Of a stretch of 64,000 nucleotides of DNA, positions 42,528-55,300 are shown in pieces. The notes beneath the pieces were generated by a model. It was not told where the DNA came from and did not search any database. It worked only from the letters and a program-made list of their open reading frames with translations. Numbering within the stretch: the stretch's first letter is position 1; every line of letters starts with the position of its first letter. Location of the stretch: NCBI RefSeq assembly GCF_024868665.1, contig NC_079904.1, positions 22,375,325-22,439,324 of the forward strand, in the 5' to 3' direction. Both the position numbers and the translations under genes were made by a program. This stretch comes from Triplophysa rosa (taxonomy: Eukaryota; Chordata; Actinopteri; Cypriniformes; Nemacheilidae).

Positions 42528-45500
42528 TTACTTTTTCCTTTTAAAATTGACTTTCTTAATGTCTTTGGAGCTCAAGACCAGCATTCCATTTTTAAAGCGT
42601 CCAACCTGCCCTCCAAGCTGCCCTCCAGAGGACGATTTACTTCTCTCAGGACTGTAAAGTAACAAAACATTGATTGCAAAATCAACAATTCCAAAATGAG
42701 GATTTTTGATAGTCGCAGAGTAAAAATCACATATTTATACAAACCCTCTTTTTCCTCCTTTCCCCTTTTGCCTCTGAAACTCCTGAAAACAACCAGACAG
42801 TCAAAAGTTAGCGAGACCACCTTACGGCATATACTGCACTTGAGATGTGATGCCCATAAACAACTGTTTACGTTTTAAACAGCTCAACTTACAGACTTTG
42901 CTTCCTCTTTTTCCTTCAACTGCTTTTCTTTTATCATTTGTTGATACACTTTGTAGTTAACATGCTGCTTTTTGGGGGGCTGCAAAAAAAAATGTTTGAA
43001 AGATTGTCCAACAATTTAGAAGCCAGCATTTCAGACATCACAGATGGTAGGCTGTAATGTCACAGAATGTAACTGAACATAACTGTTCTTTTTCAGCCTA
43101 CTATTAATATTTCGCTCAATGACTGCGCTTGGCTCTGTCGCTCACGGACCAGGCAAACGCTCCGCTCACATTACTCAGATCCCGCTCTGACATAAAATGT
43201 GTCTAGTAAGCCTAATTGTTTTCAGTTTACAATAAACTTCTTGAATAAATGTCTCAGTTTAAGTCAGGATAGCGCCATTTTCTCTCACCATCTAGAGATC
43301 TTAAATGTTAACATCACACGATGTAAAAGCGTACTCCCCAGCTCTATTACGTCGATTACGTTACGTTAGGCTACGTTAAATAATTATATGACTATTATGT
43401 AATTATATTTAATATATAACTATATAATAAGTATATTTTTAAAAGTAGACTATTCTAGTTGCATTTTTCATCAATGAATTTCTTAAATTATCCTTCGACC
43501 CCTGTTATATAGCTTCCTTTAGTGTTAAAATGAATGAGGTAAAAATCATTCTCTACAGCTCATAAATCGTTGTTATTATTATTACACGGCTCGTTGGAAT
43601 GCTTGATTCTGATTGGCCAGTCACGACTTTTGCAGGTTCGTTATTCCCAGAAAACAACCGCTCGGATGCAACAAATCATTTGGACAGTTTTTTTTTACAA
43701 ATTAAATACGTCTTTTAGCATATATGACGTTATATTTACAAATGATTAAACCAAATTGCCTGTTCGTGACATTTGAACGTCGTTTCTTACCTTAACACCG
43801 AAAGTAAACGGCTTTTCCTCACAGATGGTCTGCATTCGGTAAAAATGAGCTAATAAAAGATTTCCAATTCACATTTCTTTTCTCATGTGGCAAGTAGCCG
43901 TGTAATAAGCGGGATAACGTACAAGCAGCCATCGGAGCTTATTTCTGCGATAACAACCGGCTGCCTGTACATTATCCCTCACTTATAAGTGTACCACTGT
44001 GAACCTGGAGAAGGATTTTCATATACTTGATGATTTGTGTTTATTTTGAACCAAAAGAAAAAAAAGAATTGCAGTGTTAAATAAATAAGATGTTTGAATG
44101 GCATTGATGTTAGTTTAGGGACATGCTAACCTTCGACTACAAGAACGATTGAGAGTCAAGTGTCCTATGTGGAGACCTACAGTAGGTTGTATATAAGCAG
44201 TGGACGTGTGTGTTGAACTCACTCTGGCTCCCAGCATGATGGCTCTGTCCTGCTCGAAAACCCTCTGCTGCCCTTTCTTATACCCCGAGAGTCCAAACTG
44301 GTGAACTTCAAGTCGCGCCTGTGGACGACACATTTACAACATGTTCATGTGGCGTCGAAAGAGTCGGACTCATATCTTAGCAGAAAAACAGTCATTAAAA
44401 ACAATCTCACCTTTTCTATTGCAAGTTTATTATCCAAGTCTGTTTTCTCATTTTCTTTGACTTCAGGCACCTGAGAAAAAGACAATTAACACAAATTAAT
44501 TAAGAGCAGCTTACCTTTACATTTACGTGTACGCAATTGAGCTATGATTTTATCAGATGGGTTCACATGGGTAGACCAGAGACACGTTGCTATTGCTCCT
44601 CTTACCTTCTGCGCTGGTTCAACAGTCTTCGATACTTTGTGCTTCTTCCTGGGATCAACGAACGTAACAACCTCCACGGTGGATTGCTGAGTTTCAGATG
44701 CTGTGTTTTCACATACGGTGGAGTTTGAGACGTTTGTCACGTGCAGGTCTAAGTAAGTGTTATGGCTGGTCTCTGTGTTTGCCTGTGTATCGTTCTCATG
44801 ATGCTCTTCTGTAGCAGAGCTGCTTTTCCTCTTCTGGGATTTCTTTGATTTCCTTTTTCCAGCACCATCACCTGAACGTGACAAATATCAAACACAAGGT
44901 CAAACATTACAGACGTGTAAAGCATTGTTGCAAAGCAGCTTTACAGAAAAGGACATTTGGAATAAACAGTAGGGACATAATATCATGAATTCTTTATTTG
45001 ATCATTTCGTTGTTTCCTTTTATTGAATTAATTTCATTCATTTTTCTAATAGAAAAATAATTATGTTCTATAAAAAAACCATAGAATAGAATACCAGTAA
45101 CAATAAAGGTATTCTATTCTAATCTATTCTATAAGAAACCCAAGTAGAAAAAAGGACAAATTAAACAACAAAAACTTAAAAGTATTTATGAAGTAGTTAT
45201 AATACATGGTTTTATGTTTTAAAGTTCTTCTGCCATTGGTATATTGTGCTCAGTATCCAGATCTTTTGTGAATGAAAAACCTGGATGACCCACCAGTATC
45301 ATGATGGCAGAACGTTAAATACATAACAGAGAACACAACACAACACGGTTTGTATCCCACAATGCAACACGCCCAGCTGTATTACGAACGAACAGTGTTG
45401 ACAGCACGTTTAAAGATGTTTTCAGTAAATAACAACCACCAACTAAAGTGACGTCTTAGTGTGTCTGTTAGCACGTTATGAAACCTTTCTCACCAAAATC

Positions 45501-45581
45501 ATACAACTTGTTCAGCACTTGATCGAGGAAATAATGATCGTCATCCGGCTCTGTCGCGCGTTCATCTCCTGGAACGCTCAT
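42528..45581 (-). CDS. fsaf1: FSAF1 / C1orf131 homologue (DUF4602), small-subunit processome factor, 7 exons
   Basis: The human protein C1orf131 (FSAF1) is a nucleolar component of the small-subunit processome that matures 18S rRNA. Minus-strand exons: 45494-45581 (ATG at 45581), 44606-44871, 44411-44470, 44223-44318, 42893-42979, 42745-42782, 42528-42651 (TAA). All have GT-AG borders and sum to 252 aa. Landmarks: N-terminal [18 protein letters not shown]; a lysine-rich stretch ([15 protein letters not shown]); [14 protein letters not shown]; the most conserved block [19 protein letters not shown] plus [33 protein letters not shown]; and the C-terminal [20 protein letters not shown]. Basic residues dominate, as expected for a nucleolar protein. 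It is convergent with trim67 and divergent from gnpat, as in human. The splice choice at exon 6 (38 nt, phase 2) is set by the frame. Confidence 0.9.
43620..43985. repeat. Interspersed repeat (family 3), inverted partner of 12156-12570
   Basis: Shares, on the opposite strand, the blocks listed for 12156-12570 (for example AAATTGCCTGTTCGTGACAT and GTACATTATCCCTCACTTAT). Located in fsaf1 intron 4. Confidence 0.65.
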
Positions 45582-46368
45582 TTCTTAAGTATTAAAAATA
45601 AAACGTTTATTGACCAAAATGTTAGTCGTTTGTATGTTTTCGTGTTTCACGTGTGTGCAACCAAATGCGAAATGTCCCTTCTTGTGTACCGTCTTGAGTT
45701 CTCAGTCCCGGAAGTGGCTCTTTTTTAACACCGCCCATGTGAAAATACAGAAGTGTAGAAGGGAAATGTTCTGTTTATTTGTCTGTAAAACCATTTAATT
45801 CTGCTGGGGGCGCTCGAGGCCCAGAATAATTTGTCCTCCGTTGAGTTGCATTCAGATATTTCTTTACCCCCAAAATTAAACTAAAGTAAAATATGAATAA
45901 GTTAAAATGTTTAAAACATTTTTCTGGCGTACAAATAAAATTTGCCAAAATAATCTTACCAGCGCCGAGTAAGGTAATAATTCATTATGTAACATATATT
46001 AAGCGCTCCTATTTGAATAACATCAATGCGTGATTTTCTATGAACAGAATTTTAGTGACACACGGAAGGGTATGACGTTAACAGGTATTTCTTAAATTAT
46101 AAATAAAACACAGCTTTCGAGCTCTCGCGGGACTGTGAGGTCATACTCCGATCCGTCTGCGCAGCGCCATAAACTCGAGATTCATTGCCGAGCTCCTTAG
46201 CCCCGCCCATTCCGTCACTAACGTTTACTGCACACAGTGCCACTCCACCCGTTTATTCTGTTCCAATGACAGGTCTCTCCGATCTGAACGATCAACCTTG
46301 ATCCAAACCTTCTCCCCCAGCATTCTTCTAATTCACATCACACATGCTTTGACATCTACTAAACCGAA
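45582..46368. promoter_or_regulatory. Shared (bidirectional) promoter region of fsaf1 and gnpat
   Basis: 787 bp between divergent start codons. A consensus ETS/GABPA site, CCGGAAGTG, is at 45708-45716, about 127 bp from the fsaf1 ATG. GCTCTCGCGG at 46121-46130 and GATCCGTCTGCGCAGCGCCA at 46150-46169 lie about 200-250 bp before the gnpat ATG. The latter pair is shared with the palindrome upstream of trim67. No TATA box stands out. Promoter function is inferred from gene layout and motifs. Confidence 0.6.
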
Positions 46369-49300
46369 ATGTCGTCCAGATCACTATATTCGGTAAGTCT
46401 TTGAAGCTATGCTAGCATGCTACTGCTAATGGTATCTGTCACATTCTTGCAACACTTGCAGTGTGAATCTGTCTCACGCCTTCCTCTAATCAGAGCATGC
46501 TTTTATTAGCTCATTATATGTCATACGTCAAGTAACTTTAACAGTCTCATACCCCTAGAACATACTGGCTAATAACACAAAGCAAAAAAAGTTATTTCTT
46601 AAAAGTTTGGACACACCCACACACTCATTTTCCACAGTTTAGGAGAGCGGTGAAGTAATCAATATTACGAAATGCAAAGTTTGAATTATGACAGCAAAGA
46701 GATATAGAACGTCAATGAATAAAAAAATAACTGAAAGATATACCAGGCAATGATTTAAAATCACAGTGAGATGCATTATATGTATAAAAATGAAAAATCG
46801 CAGTGAATAATAAATCAAAATGAGAATGCACTTAATAGTAGGCCTACATTATAGTTCTGCATACTGTGAGCAGTGCATTAAGCCACATCCCAGTCCAACA
46901 CGTACCTAAAAAAAGAAAGTAGTTGAAGAGCCTTTAAACACCAGTTTGTGTTCTCATCTAGTCAAGGCATCCAATGCTGAAGAAGAGAGATGATTTTGAA
47001 GACATTTTGGAGGAGAGGCGGAGCTCCAGTGATCTGAGATATGCGCTGAGGTGTTACACGCCCACACTGTATAAGGGACTGGTGCCCTGCAAAGCCAGCA
47101 TGCTGAAAACCATCGTTCTGCAGTCTGACCACCTGCAGCATGTTATTAAACAGGTACCACACAAAACCCCACAACCATACTTTAATGCAGAACTACACTT
47201 AGGCTTAGATACGTTTCTAAACATTCTGTCAATTGTGTGTGTGTAGGTTTCATCAGAATCAGGAGAAAGCAGCGAGTGCGTTACGGAAGAAGCGTCTCAT
47301 ATTCTGGATGAGATGGCTCACCGTCTGCAGCTCAGCACCATTCGCTTCTTCGTCTTCACGCTCAGCAAAGCCTTTAAGAGACTCTTCCGCAGTGTGTGTG
47401 TCAATGAAGAGGGCATTCAGAGAGTGAGTCTGTCCCAAAATACATGTGTGAACATCAGCCACACTATACAGTTAGAAGTGACCACACCACGTCTCATAAA
47501 TGATTGGATCAGACGTGAATCATTGAGCGTTGTTATTATTCAATAGAAAATCTTTTCTCTCCCCGCTGGTCTTAAATCTCATTTTACATTCACCTTGAAA
47601 CGGACAGGCTGTGTTAATGGCATGTGTTCTCTCTCTCTCAGCTCCAGCAGGCTGTGCAGGAACATCCGGTGGTTCTATTGCCCAGTCACCGTAGTTACAT
47701 GGACTTCCTGATGATGTCATACATACTGTACATGTACGACCTGCCGCTGCCAGTGATTGCGTCTGGAATGGGTGGGTATGGATTACTTTCAATAAAAAAC
47801 TAGCCATGGAACCATCCTAACGACATGTAATTCAGTAATACACAAAATGATAAAAAGCATTATTTTAACATTATTTATGTATTTTAATGATTTTTCTGCT
47901 GAAATTCTCGATACCGTAACGCAGCCCGATTTGTCTGAGTGCATTTTATGCTGTCATTTAAACAGATTTAGGATGTTCTTCTAGATGTTCCCGTGTGACA
48001 AAAATGACAAAAAAAAGAATTGACAGAATATTCTTATATAACAAAATGAAGAAATAGTTGAAAAAAGAAGTGTCCATGACCCATGACTGATATTTTCCGT
48101 AACATTTTTTTACATTACATTAATGTTTTATTATGTATGATAACTAAAAACATGCCATGGGATTGGCAGTTTTAAATGGTTATTTTAATGAGAACATTTA
48201 AAGGGACAGTTCACCCAAAAAAGAAAAATCTGTCATCATTTACTCACCCTCAGGTTGTTTCAAACCTGTATACATTTCTTTGTTCTGTTGAACACAAAGA
48301 AAGATATTTGGAAGAATGTGAGCAATTTTCAGTTCTGGGACATCATCCACTATTATAGTAGAAAACAATTGTGTGTTTTTTTGTTCTGTTGAACACAAAA
48401 TGAGATATTGTGAAGAATTTAGGAAAACAAACAGTTCTGGGGAACCTTGAACTACCATTTAATTTTTCTACTATGGTAGTCAATCATGTTCCAGAAGTGA
48501 AAATTGCTAAAATTCTTCCAAATATTTTTCTCTGTGTTCAGCAGAACAAAACAATTTGTACAGGCTTGAAATAACATGAGGGTGAGTAAATGATGGCAGA
48601 ATTTTCATTTTTGGGTGAACTGTCCCTTTAAGGCCTTTTTCTAAAGAAAAGTTCAAAATTGTGTTGAACTGTCAGTGAAGGTTTGAAATTAAATTGAAAT
48701 TAATGCTTTTAAACATGATATACCTTGTTTTTAATGAATAAAATGGAAATGCGTTGTCGCGAGTGTTTTTAAGAAATTCATGTTTGACATCTTAAAACCA
48801 AGATACCATAAACATTTTTAGGGTCGATTAAATAGACAATTTCTTGACTTTAGTGAGATTTTAAGTGGGGTTTTTCTTTTCGTTTGGTCATGGGTGGGAT
48901 TGTTTGTTCAGCTGTCTCTAACTTGTTCTCTGCAGTTCACCAAACATTTTATTTTTATTTTTAAAAGACGTTTACAAAAGTACGACAAGTTCCTCAGTCA
49001 AAATCACCGTTAGTCCTGGAACAACACTTCTATCAGATCGTAGGGTCAATGTTAGATTAACGTTAAGGACTGGATTTGTGCCTAGCACACCGTACACAAC
49101 CTCATGTGGAATTTATTTATCTTGATAATGTGGTACACAAATGACTTACACGTACAATGTAATGGTGTAGTAATGTTTCCATTTATGTAAGATTAGGATG
49201 TCATTTTAAAGTTCCAGTGAAATTAAAAATGACAATTCTAATTTTTTCATGAAATATTGCAGCGTTTAGGGTAAATAGCTTGTCAATGTGGGTCATTTTA

Positions 49301-52300
49301 TTTTTAAAATTCATGTACCCTCATAATCTTCAGTTAAAATCTGAAAATACACTTCCGCCCTGAAATGACTAACCATCTCAAATGATGTAAACTAGACGGC
49401 TTGGCCGGAGCATCTGTTAACTCCTCCCCTTCAACTGTCAGTCTGCTGCCAGCTGTTTTTACACATCCAATCAATTCGCAGTGAAAACGCAAGCCACGCC
49501 CACTAATTTTCTCCTTTGAATTTCCTTTTCACTTGGAAATGTGTCAGAATACGGAAGTAAAAACGATCGCAACTTCTGGTTCACAGGGGCTTTAACTTGT
49601 TATTTGGATATATACCTAATGCTGAACACTGTTCAATTATTTAGTTTACTTTTACAAATGAAGTGTGAGTCAATAATTACCTATCTCCTTAAATGTTTTA
49701 ATATGTGCATGTAACTCTTTCCTAATATGAAGCACGTGACCTCTTCTGATGTTTTCTGTAGATTTTATGAGCATGAAGTTTATCGGTGAGATGCTTCGTA
49801 TGTCGGGTGCGTTTTTCATCCGCCGGTCGTTCGGAGGAGATAAACTGTACTGGGCTGTGTTTTCAGAGTATGTGAAGACGATGTTACGGGTAAGAATCAT
49901 CTTCTAAAAGATTGTTTCCTGAAGCTCAACTGATAAAGCATTATGCTTGTAATGCCATCCAAGGACACGGGCACACAAAGTTTTAAAATAAAGTGATGAG
50001 AAACAACAAGGTTGTAACAAAGTTCTAAACCTGTGTGACTTCCTTTCCTCTGTGATTTTTTGGTTTAAATACAATGGAGGTCAATGGGGATCCAAATGTG
50101 ACAGATCAGACATTCAAGTTTATATACATAGAACACATGATAGTATTGTATTTTTTTTCATGAAATAGAAATTTGCCGTGAAAGTAATTGTCTATAGGAT
50201 TTTACTATACAGTATATTACTATATACGTATATGGTCACATAGCACACCCGTACATCCCAAGTGTCAAAAAAGGTTCTCAGGTCTCTGAATACATGATGA
50301 AGAATTTTTGGGGTACCGTATTTCTTTAATATTATTCCTGTCATCCCTATGTTTAAAACACCGTCCAAGCAGTCAGAATTCTTTAAGTCTTTTTTTAATA
50401 ATAGTTTCACAGATTTGGATCTTGTTTCAAGTGTTGTTAAACTTCTGTGTTTGCCATCTGTCTTGCTGTTGATGCCTGAATTATCATTCGTTTGTGGCTA
50501 TGGAAAATATACTCACAAACCTTATTTGACCCTCTTTTTACGGGTTGTGCTGTTCATTCAGAATGGATATGCCCCAATTGAGTTCTTCTTGGAAGGAACG
50601 AGAAGCAGAACCTGCAAATCCCTCACGCCAAAGACAGGTAACGTAACATTTGTAACACTTTTTACACCACGTTTTAAAACAGGCGCTCTCCTCTGCCGTG
50701 TCTTGTTTTTTGTAGTTCATTTTGATGAAAGTTCTCTGCTGACTCTTGCATAAATTGTGCAGCGTCAAGCCTTTCCGCACATTTTGGCCTTTTTTATTGC
50801 AGCGCAGATAAATTCAAGGTGACATGCGCATTTTTTTTGGTCGGCGTGAGGAAGCGAGTTGCCAGCGAAATGAAATTTCACAGGATTTTCACAATTGAAT
50901 CATAGTCCCGGAATGATATAACACCCCTGACTAATTTATGGCGGAAAGGTTGAAAATGACTGCTGAAAATCTGGCAAGCCCGACGTAGGGGTCATCAATC
51001 AAAGCCAAACAAAAGCAAATTTAGATGAATGAGAGAAACGAAACGGTCCGCCTCTTTGAACACGATTTGTGTCAGCTTCATCTCTTTTCTTCTCCCTCAG
51101 GGTTGTTGAACATTGTGATGGAGCCGTTTTTTAGAGGGGAGGTGTTCGACGTCAACCTGGTTCCTGTCAGCATCAGCTATGAGAGAATTTTAGAAGAATC
51201 GCTGTATGCTCGCGAGCTGCTCGGCGTCCCGAAGCCCAAAGAGTCAACGTCGGTGCGTGAGGCCCAACATGCCTTGCTTCAACACATACTTGCAAAAACT
51301 GATTTCTTGTTTTTCAGTAAATCAAGGCTGAAAAAAATATATTTAAAATATTTCAAAAATAGACCTGGTTATTAAAATTGTGTATGATAAAACTTGAAAT
51401 TGTATTTTTACTTTTTACTAATTGTCTATTTTTACTCTAGATTTTTCAATTTTATTTTTTATTTAAGAAAAAAATATTACCTTATTAACAGATTATTGAA
51501 ATTTTGTAAAATAAAACTTTAAGACCAGACATTTTATTAAAAAAAATATATATATATTTATATATATTTGTTAAAGAAAAAACTCTGACCTGATTAACAG
51601 ATTATCGAAATTGTTTGAAAATGTATCTTTTATTTAAGTTTAATTTAAGTAATAAGTTTTATTTAAGTTTAAGTAATTTTAGCTGATTAACAGATTGTCT
51701 TTTCTTGTTTTAAATGGATATTTCAGAGGCAAAACAAAATTTCCCCATGTTTTACTCACCCTCAAGGCATCCTGACTGAAAATGGCGTTCTTCTTTTAGA
51801 ATAATGCAGTCGGAGTTGTAATACCACGTATAATTTTTCTTCCAAGCGGTAGGATGGAAGTGAATGGGGGGCAATTTTTTGAAGCTCCAAAAAGTTTATC
51901 CATCGATCAAAGAACTGCTCGATTTGCATCGATTCGCTTCAGAAGACCTTTGTTAAGACCACGGAGCCGTGTCGAGCAGTTCTTTGATTGATGGATGCAC
52001 TTTTTGGAGCTTCAAAAAATTGCCCCCCATTCACTTCCATCCTACCGCTTGGAAGAAAAATTATACGTGGTATTACAACTCCGACTGCATTATTCTAAAA
52101 GAAGAACGCCATTTTCAGTCAGGATGCCTTGAGGGTGAGTAAAACAAGGGGAAATTTTGTTTTGCCTCTGAAATATACTGTACCTTTAAGCTTAAACCTC
52201 TGTGAATTTTAAACTTCAATTTTAAAAACATCTCTTGTAGTCTTATGCAGTTTTTCTTCTTAAGCAAATGTTTAAGGGATGTTTTAATTATTTTGATGGA

Positions 52301-55300
52301 AAATAAGATTAAAATACAGAAAAATTTGTTTAGACCAATAATGTTTTTGCAGTAGCTTTATGAAATAACAATGAACAGTATTTTTACAGCATTTATTACT
52401 CCTGGTTATTATTAATTTCTACATATACATTAGTTATTGTACCATGAATTAACAATAGTATATTTACAAATTATTTCTTAATTATTGATTACATGCATTG
52501 TTATTGTAAAGTATAAAAAAAATACAATAAATGATTTTCACAGTGTAGCAGAAATGTACCCTTGAAATATCCATTGAAACACCTGCTGTAATGTGCATTA
52601 TTTTGTTTCTCTTGCTCTCAGGGTCTGTTAAAGGCCCGGCGGGTCTTGAGCGAGGATTACGGCAGCATGCATGTGTACTTTGGTCATCCTGTGTCTGTCC
52701 GCAGTCTGGCGGAGGGAAAAGTTAATCGCTGTCAGCATAACCTGCTGCCCAGGTACAAGATTTCAGCTACCAAACTTGTTTATTTAAACAGTTACATGTA
52801 TGCAAAATAACCTCCTGTCTGATTGTTTCAATAAGGCACATACCTCAGAAACCCAGTACGGAAAATCTGGAGTTTCTAACCGACGCCGCGTTTCGTCTGG
52901 TGCGCACACAAGAGGAGAACATGGTTCTAAAGCCCTGGGTTCTCATCGCCACTCTACTCCTACAGAACCCTGATGGACTGGACCTCTCCACTCTCGCCAA
53001 ACAGACAGACTGGCTCAGACACCTGGCACTGGCGTTGGGAGCGTTCTTGGACTGGCCTGGTAAGAAATTGGCAAGTCCAGTCTGTCTGGCGTAATGCAGT
53101 TCTTGAATTTGTTTTGTATGTCAACCTGGTCAAAAGGTGATGTTTACCAGGTACCTGCTGGTACAGGTGCATTCTGGTACAGGAAGTACTTGCGGGATTT
53201 GGCAAAGTTGGTGACGTTCATGGGATCGAATGTGGCATTCGCATTAGGGAATGTGATTGACAGTAGGGTAGGAGCTGGTACTCAAGTCAGGTCGTCCTGT
53301 TTGTTGTAGTGCTGCCCACATGGCTATGAAAATGTATACAATTGACTTCAAGCTGCAGTAATTTGTTTGGCTACAACTAACCAAAACTTGAACAAGTATA
53401 AACATTTAGGTAAAAAATTGATCTGTCAGATAGGAATTTGCAGGTGATGTCAGTTTGATGACACTTTGATGTCACTTGACTGACTTCAACTCAAAAAATA
53501 AGTGTGAATGAACATGCAGTTTTATATTTCAAACTTAGGTGGCGGTATAGAGGCAAAAGTTACAGATTGCAGCTTTAAGCGATATTAACCCCCATGTTTC
53601 TTAGATCTGTTGGAAAAAAGAATGAGTGATTCCCAAATAAATAAGCTGAACGAAAGAAAAAGACACAATTCCTAGTTGAGTTTTGAGTGCATCGTGGCTC
53701 AAAAAGTGTAAAATTATCTTCGGTTGTCATGTAACGGGTAACGTACAGTCAGATGGATATTATCGCAAAATATTTACCAAAGGAAAATCCCAAAAGTGTT
53801 GCGTGTCTCTTATCCTCGTTCTCAAATTTGCCTCAGTGTATCAAAAGTGATCGTGCATATCTGCAAAATGCTAATTCGTTTTAGATAAAGGAAAGATGCT
53901 GAATAAATAATGAACTATAGCTCCATCAGTTGAAACAGCGCTCTATATCATCCTTTTCTCCACAGATCACGAGAGCTGTGCTCGGGTCATCAGCTGTAGT
54001 TTAGCGCTGCACAGAAACCTGTTGAGCGTGTCGGATGAGCACGTTCAGCTGAACGTCGCAGACTCGACGCAGGTCGAGACCACACCAGAGGAAGCTGTGT
54101 TTCAGCGAGCAGTCGTCGTGCTCTCTTGCGCCTCCTACAGGAATGAGATCTTACACGTGTTTGTGAGACCTGCTCTCGTCGCAGTGGCCTTGCAGAGAAG
54201 TGCAGAGAACTCTCACAGAAAAGGTGAACGGACGCAATCTATAATCTTCATATCCAAGATGATAAAAATATCAGTTACAAACCAGCGCTTGTGTTCCAGA
54301 TGACGTCTACAACTGCTTCAACTTCCTGAGGAACATGTTCTCCAGTGAATTCATTCTGTGCCCTGGAGACTCGGTTCAGGTTAGACCGCAGTCACAAAAC
54401 ATACGGGGAATGGGCTTGGCATGACATGCAACAAGATTCATTTTGAAATCAGATTGACTCCCTGATTGAAATTAAATTGAATAATCAGGTGCCTTTAGTT
54501 TCTCATCTGTAGATCTTTATTCAGAAATATCATTGTTATGTCTTGTTTTTGTAGGACTTTGAAGAGGCGTGTTATTTGCTGGCGAAGCGTGGAGCATTAC
54601 AGGTGTCAGAACATGAGATTGTGATGTCAGCGAGCGGTCAGAGCACTCTCACGTTTCTGTGTTCTGTTCTGGAGCCGTTCGTGCAAGGATACCAGGTGAC
54701 CTTACACACAATGAGCACATATTCTTGTGTTCATAAACCTGTGTTTCATTGAACGTTTTGAAACGCAAAACTTTCTAAACTGTGTCTCGCAAAAACTGAG
54801 CACGTCGCTTACGGAAGGCAATTGCAACCAGGACAAAGTCGCTGTGAACCGAAAGATTCCGTATTTTGACACATTTCATTTCCGAGTGAAATGGAATTTC
54901 GAATGAGAAAAATAGTGGGCGTGGCTTTCGTCTTTCTCTGCTATTTGATTGGATGTATAAAAACAGCCATTGCATTTTGAAATGAAACTGGCAGCGGACT
55001 GACAGTTGAAGGGGAGGAGTTAACGGAAGCTCCGCCCAAGCCGTCTAACGTTACAGGAAGGAAGTGTATTTTCAGATTTTAACTGAAGATTATGAGGGCA
55101 CACAATTTTTCAAAAGAGAATGACCCACATTGATAAACTATTTACAATAAACGCTGCAATATGTCATGGAAAAATTGGTATTGTAATTTTTTATTTCACT
55201 TGGACTTTAAAGGTGCTTTGTGTGATATTAAGGAGGATATATTGACAGAAATGCAATATAATATACATAACTAAGGGTTTTTCGTGGCTCAAAATGAGGT

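Noticed and set aside
47313..47546. 77-codon frame within gnpat exon 3
   Set aside because: An out-of-frame reading of the exon. The family frame gives [18 protein letters not shown].
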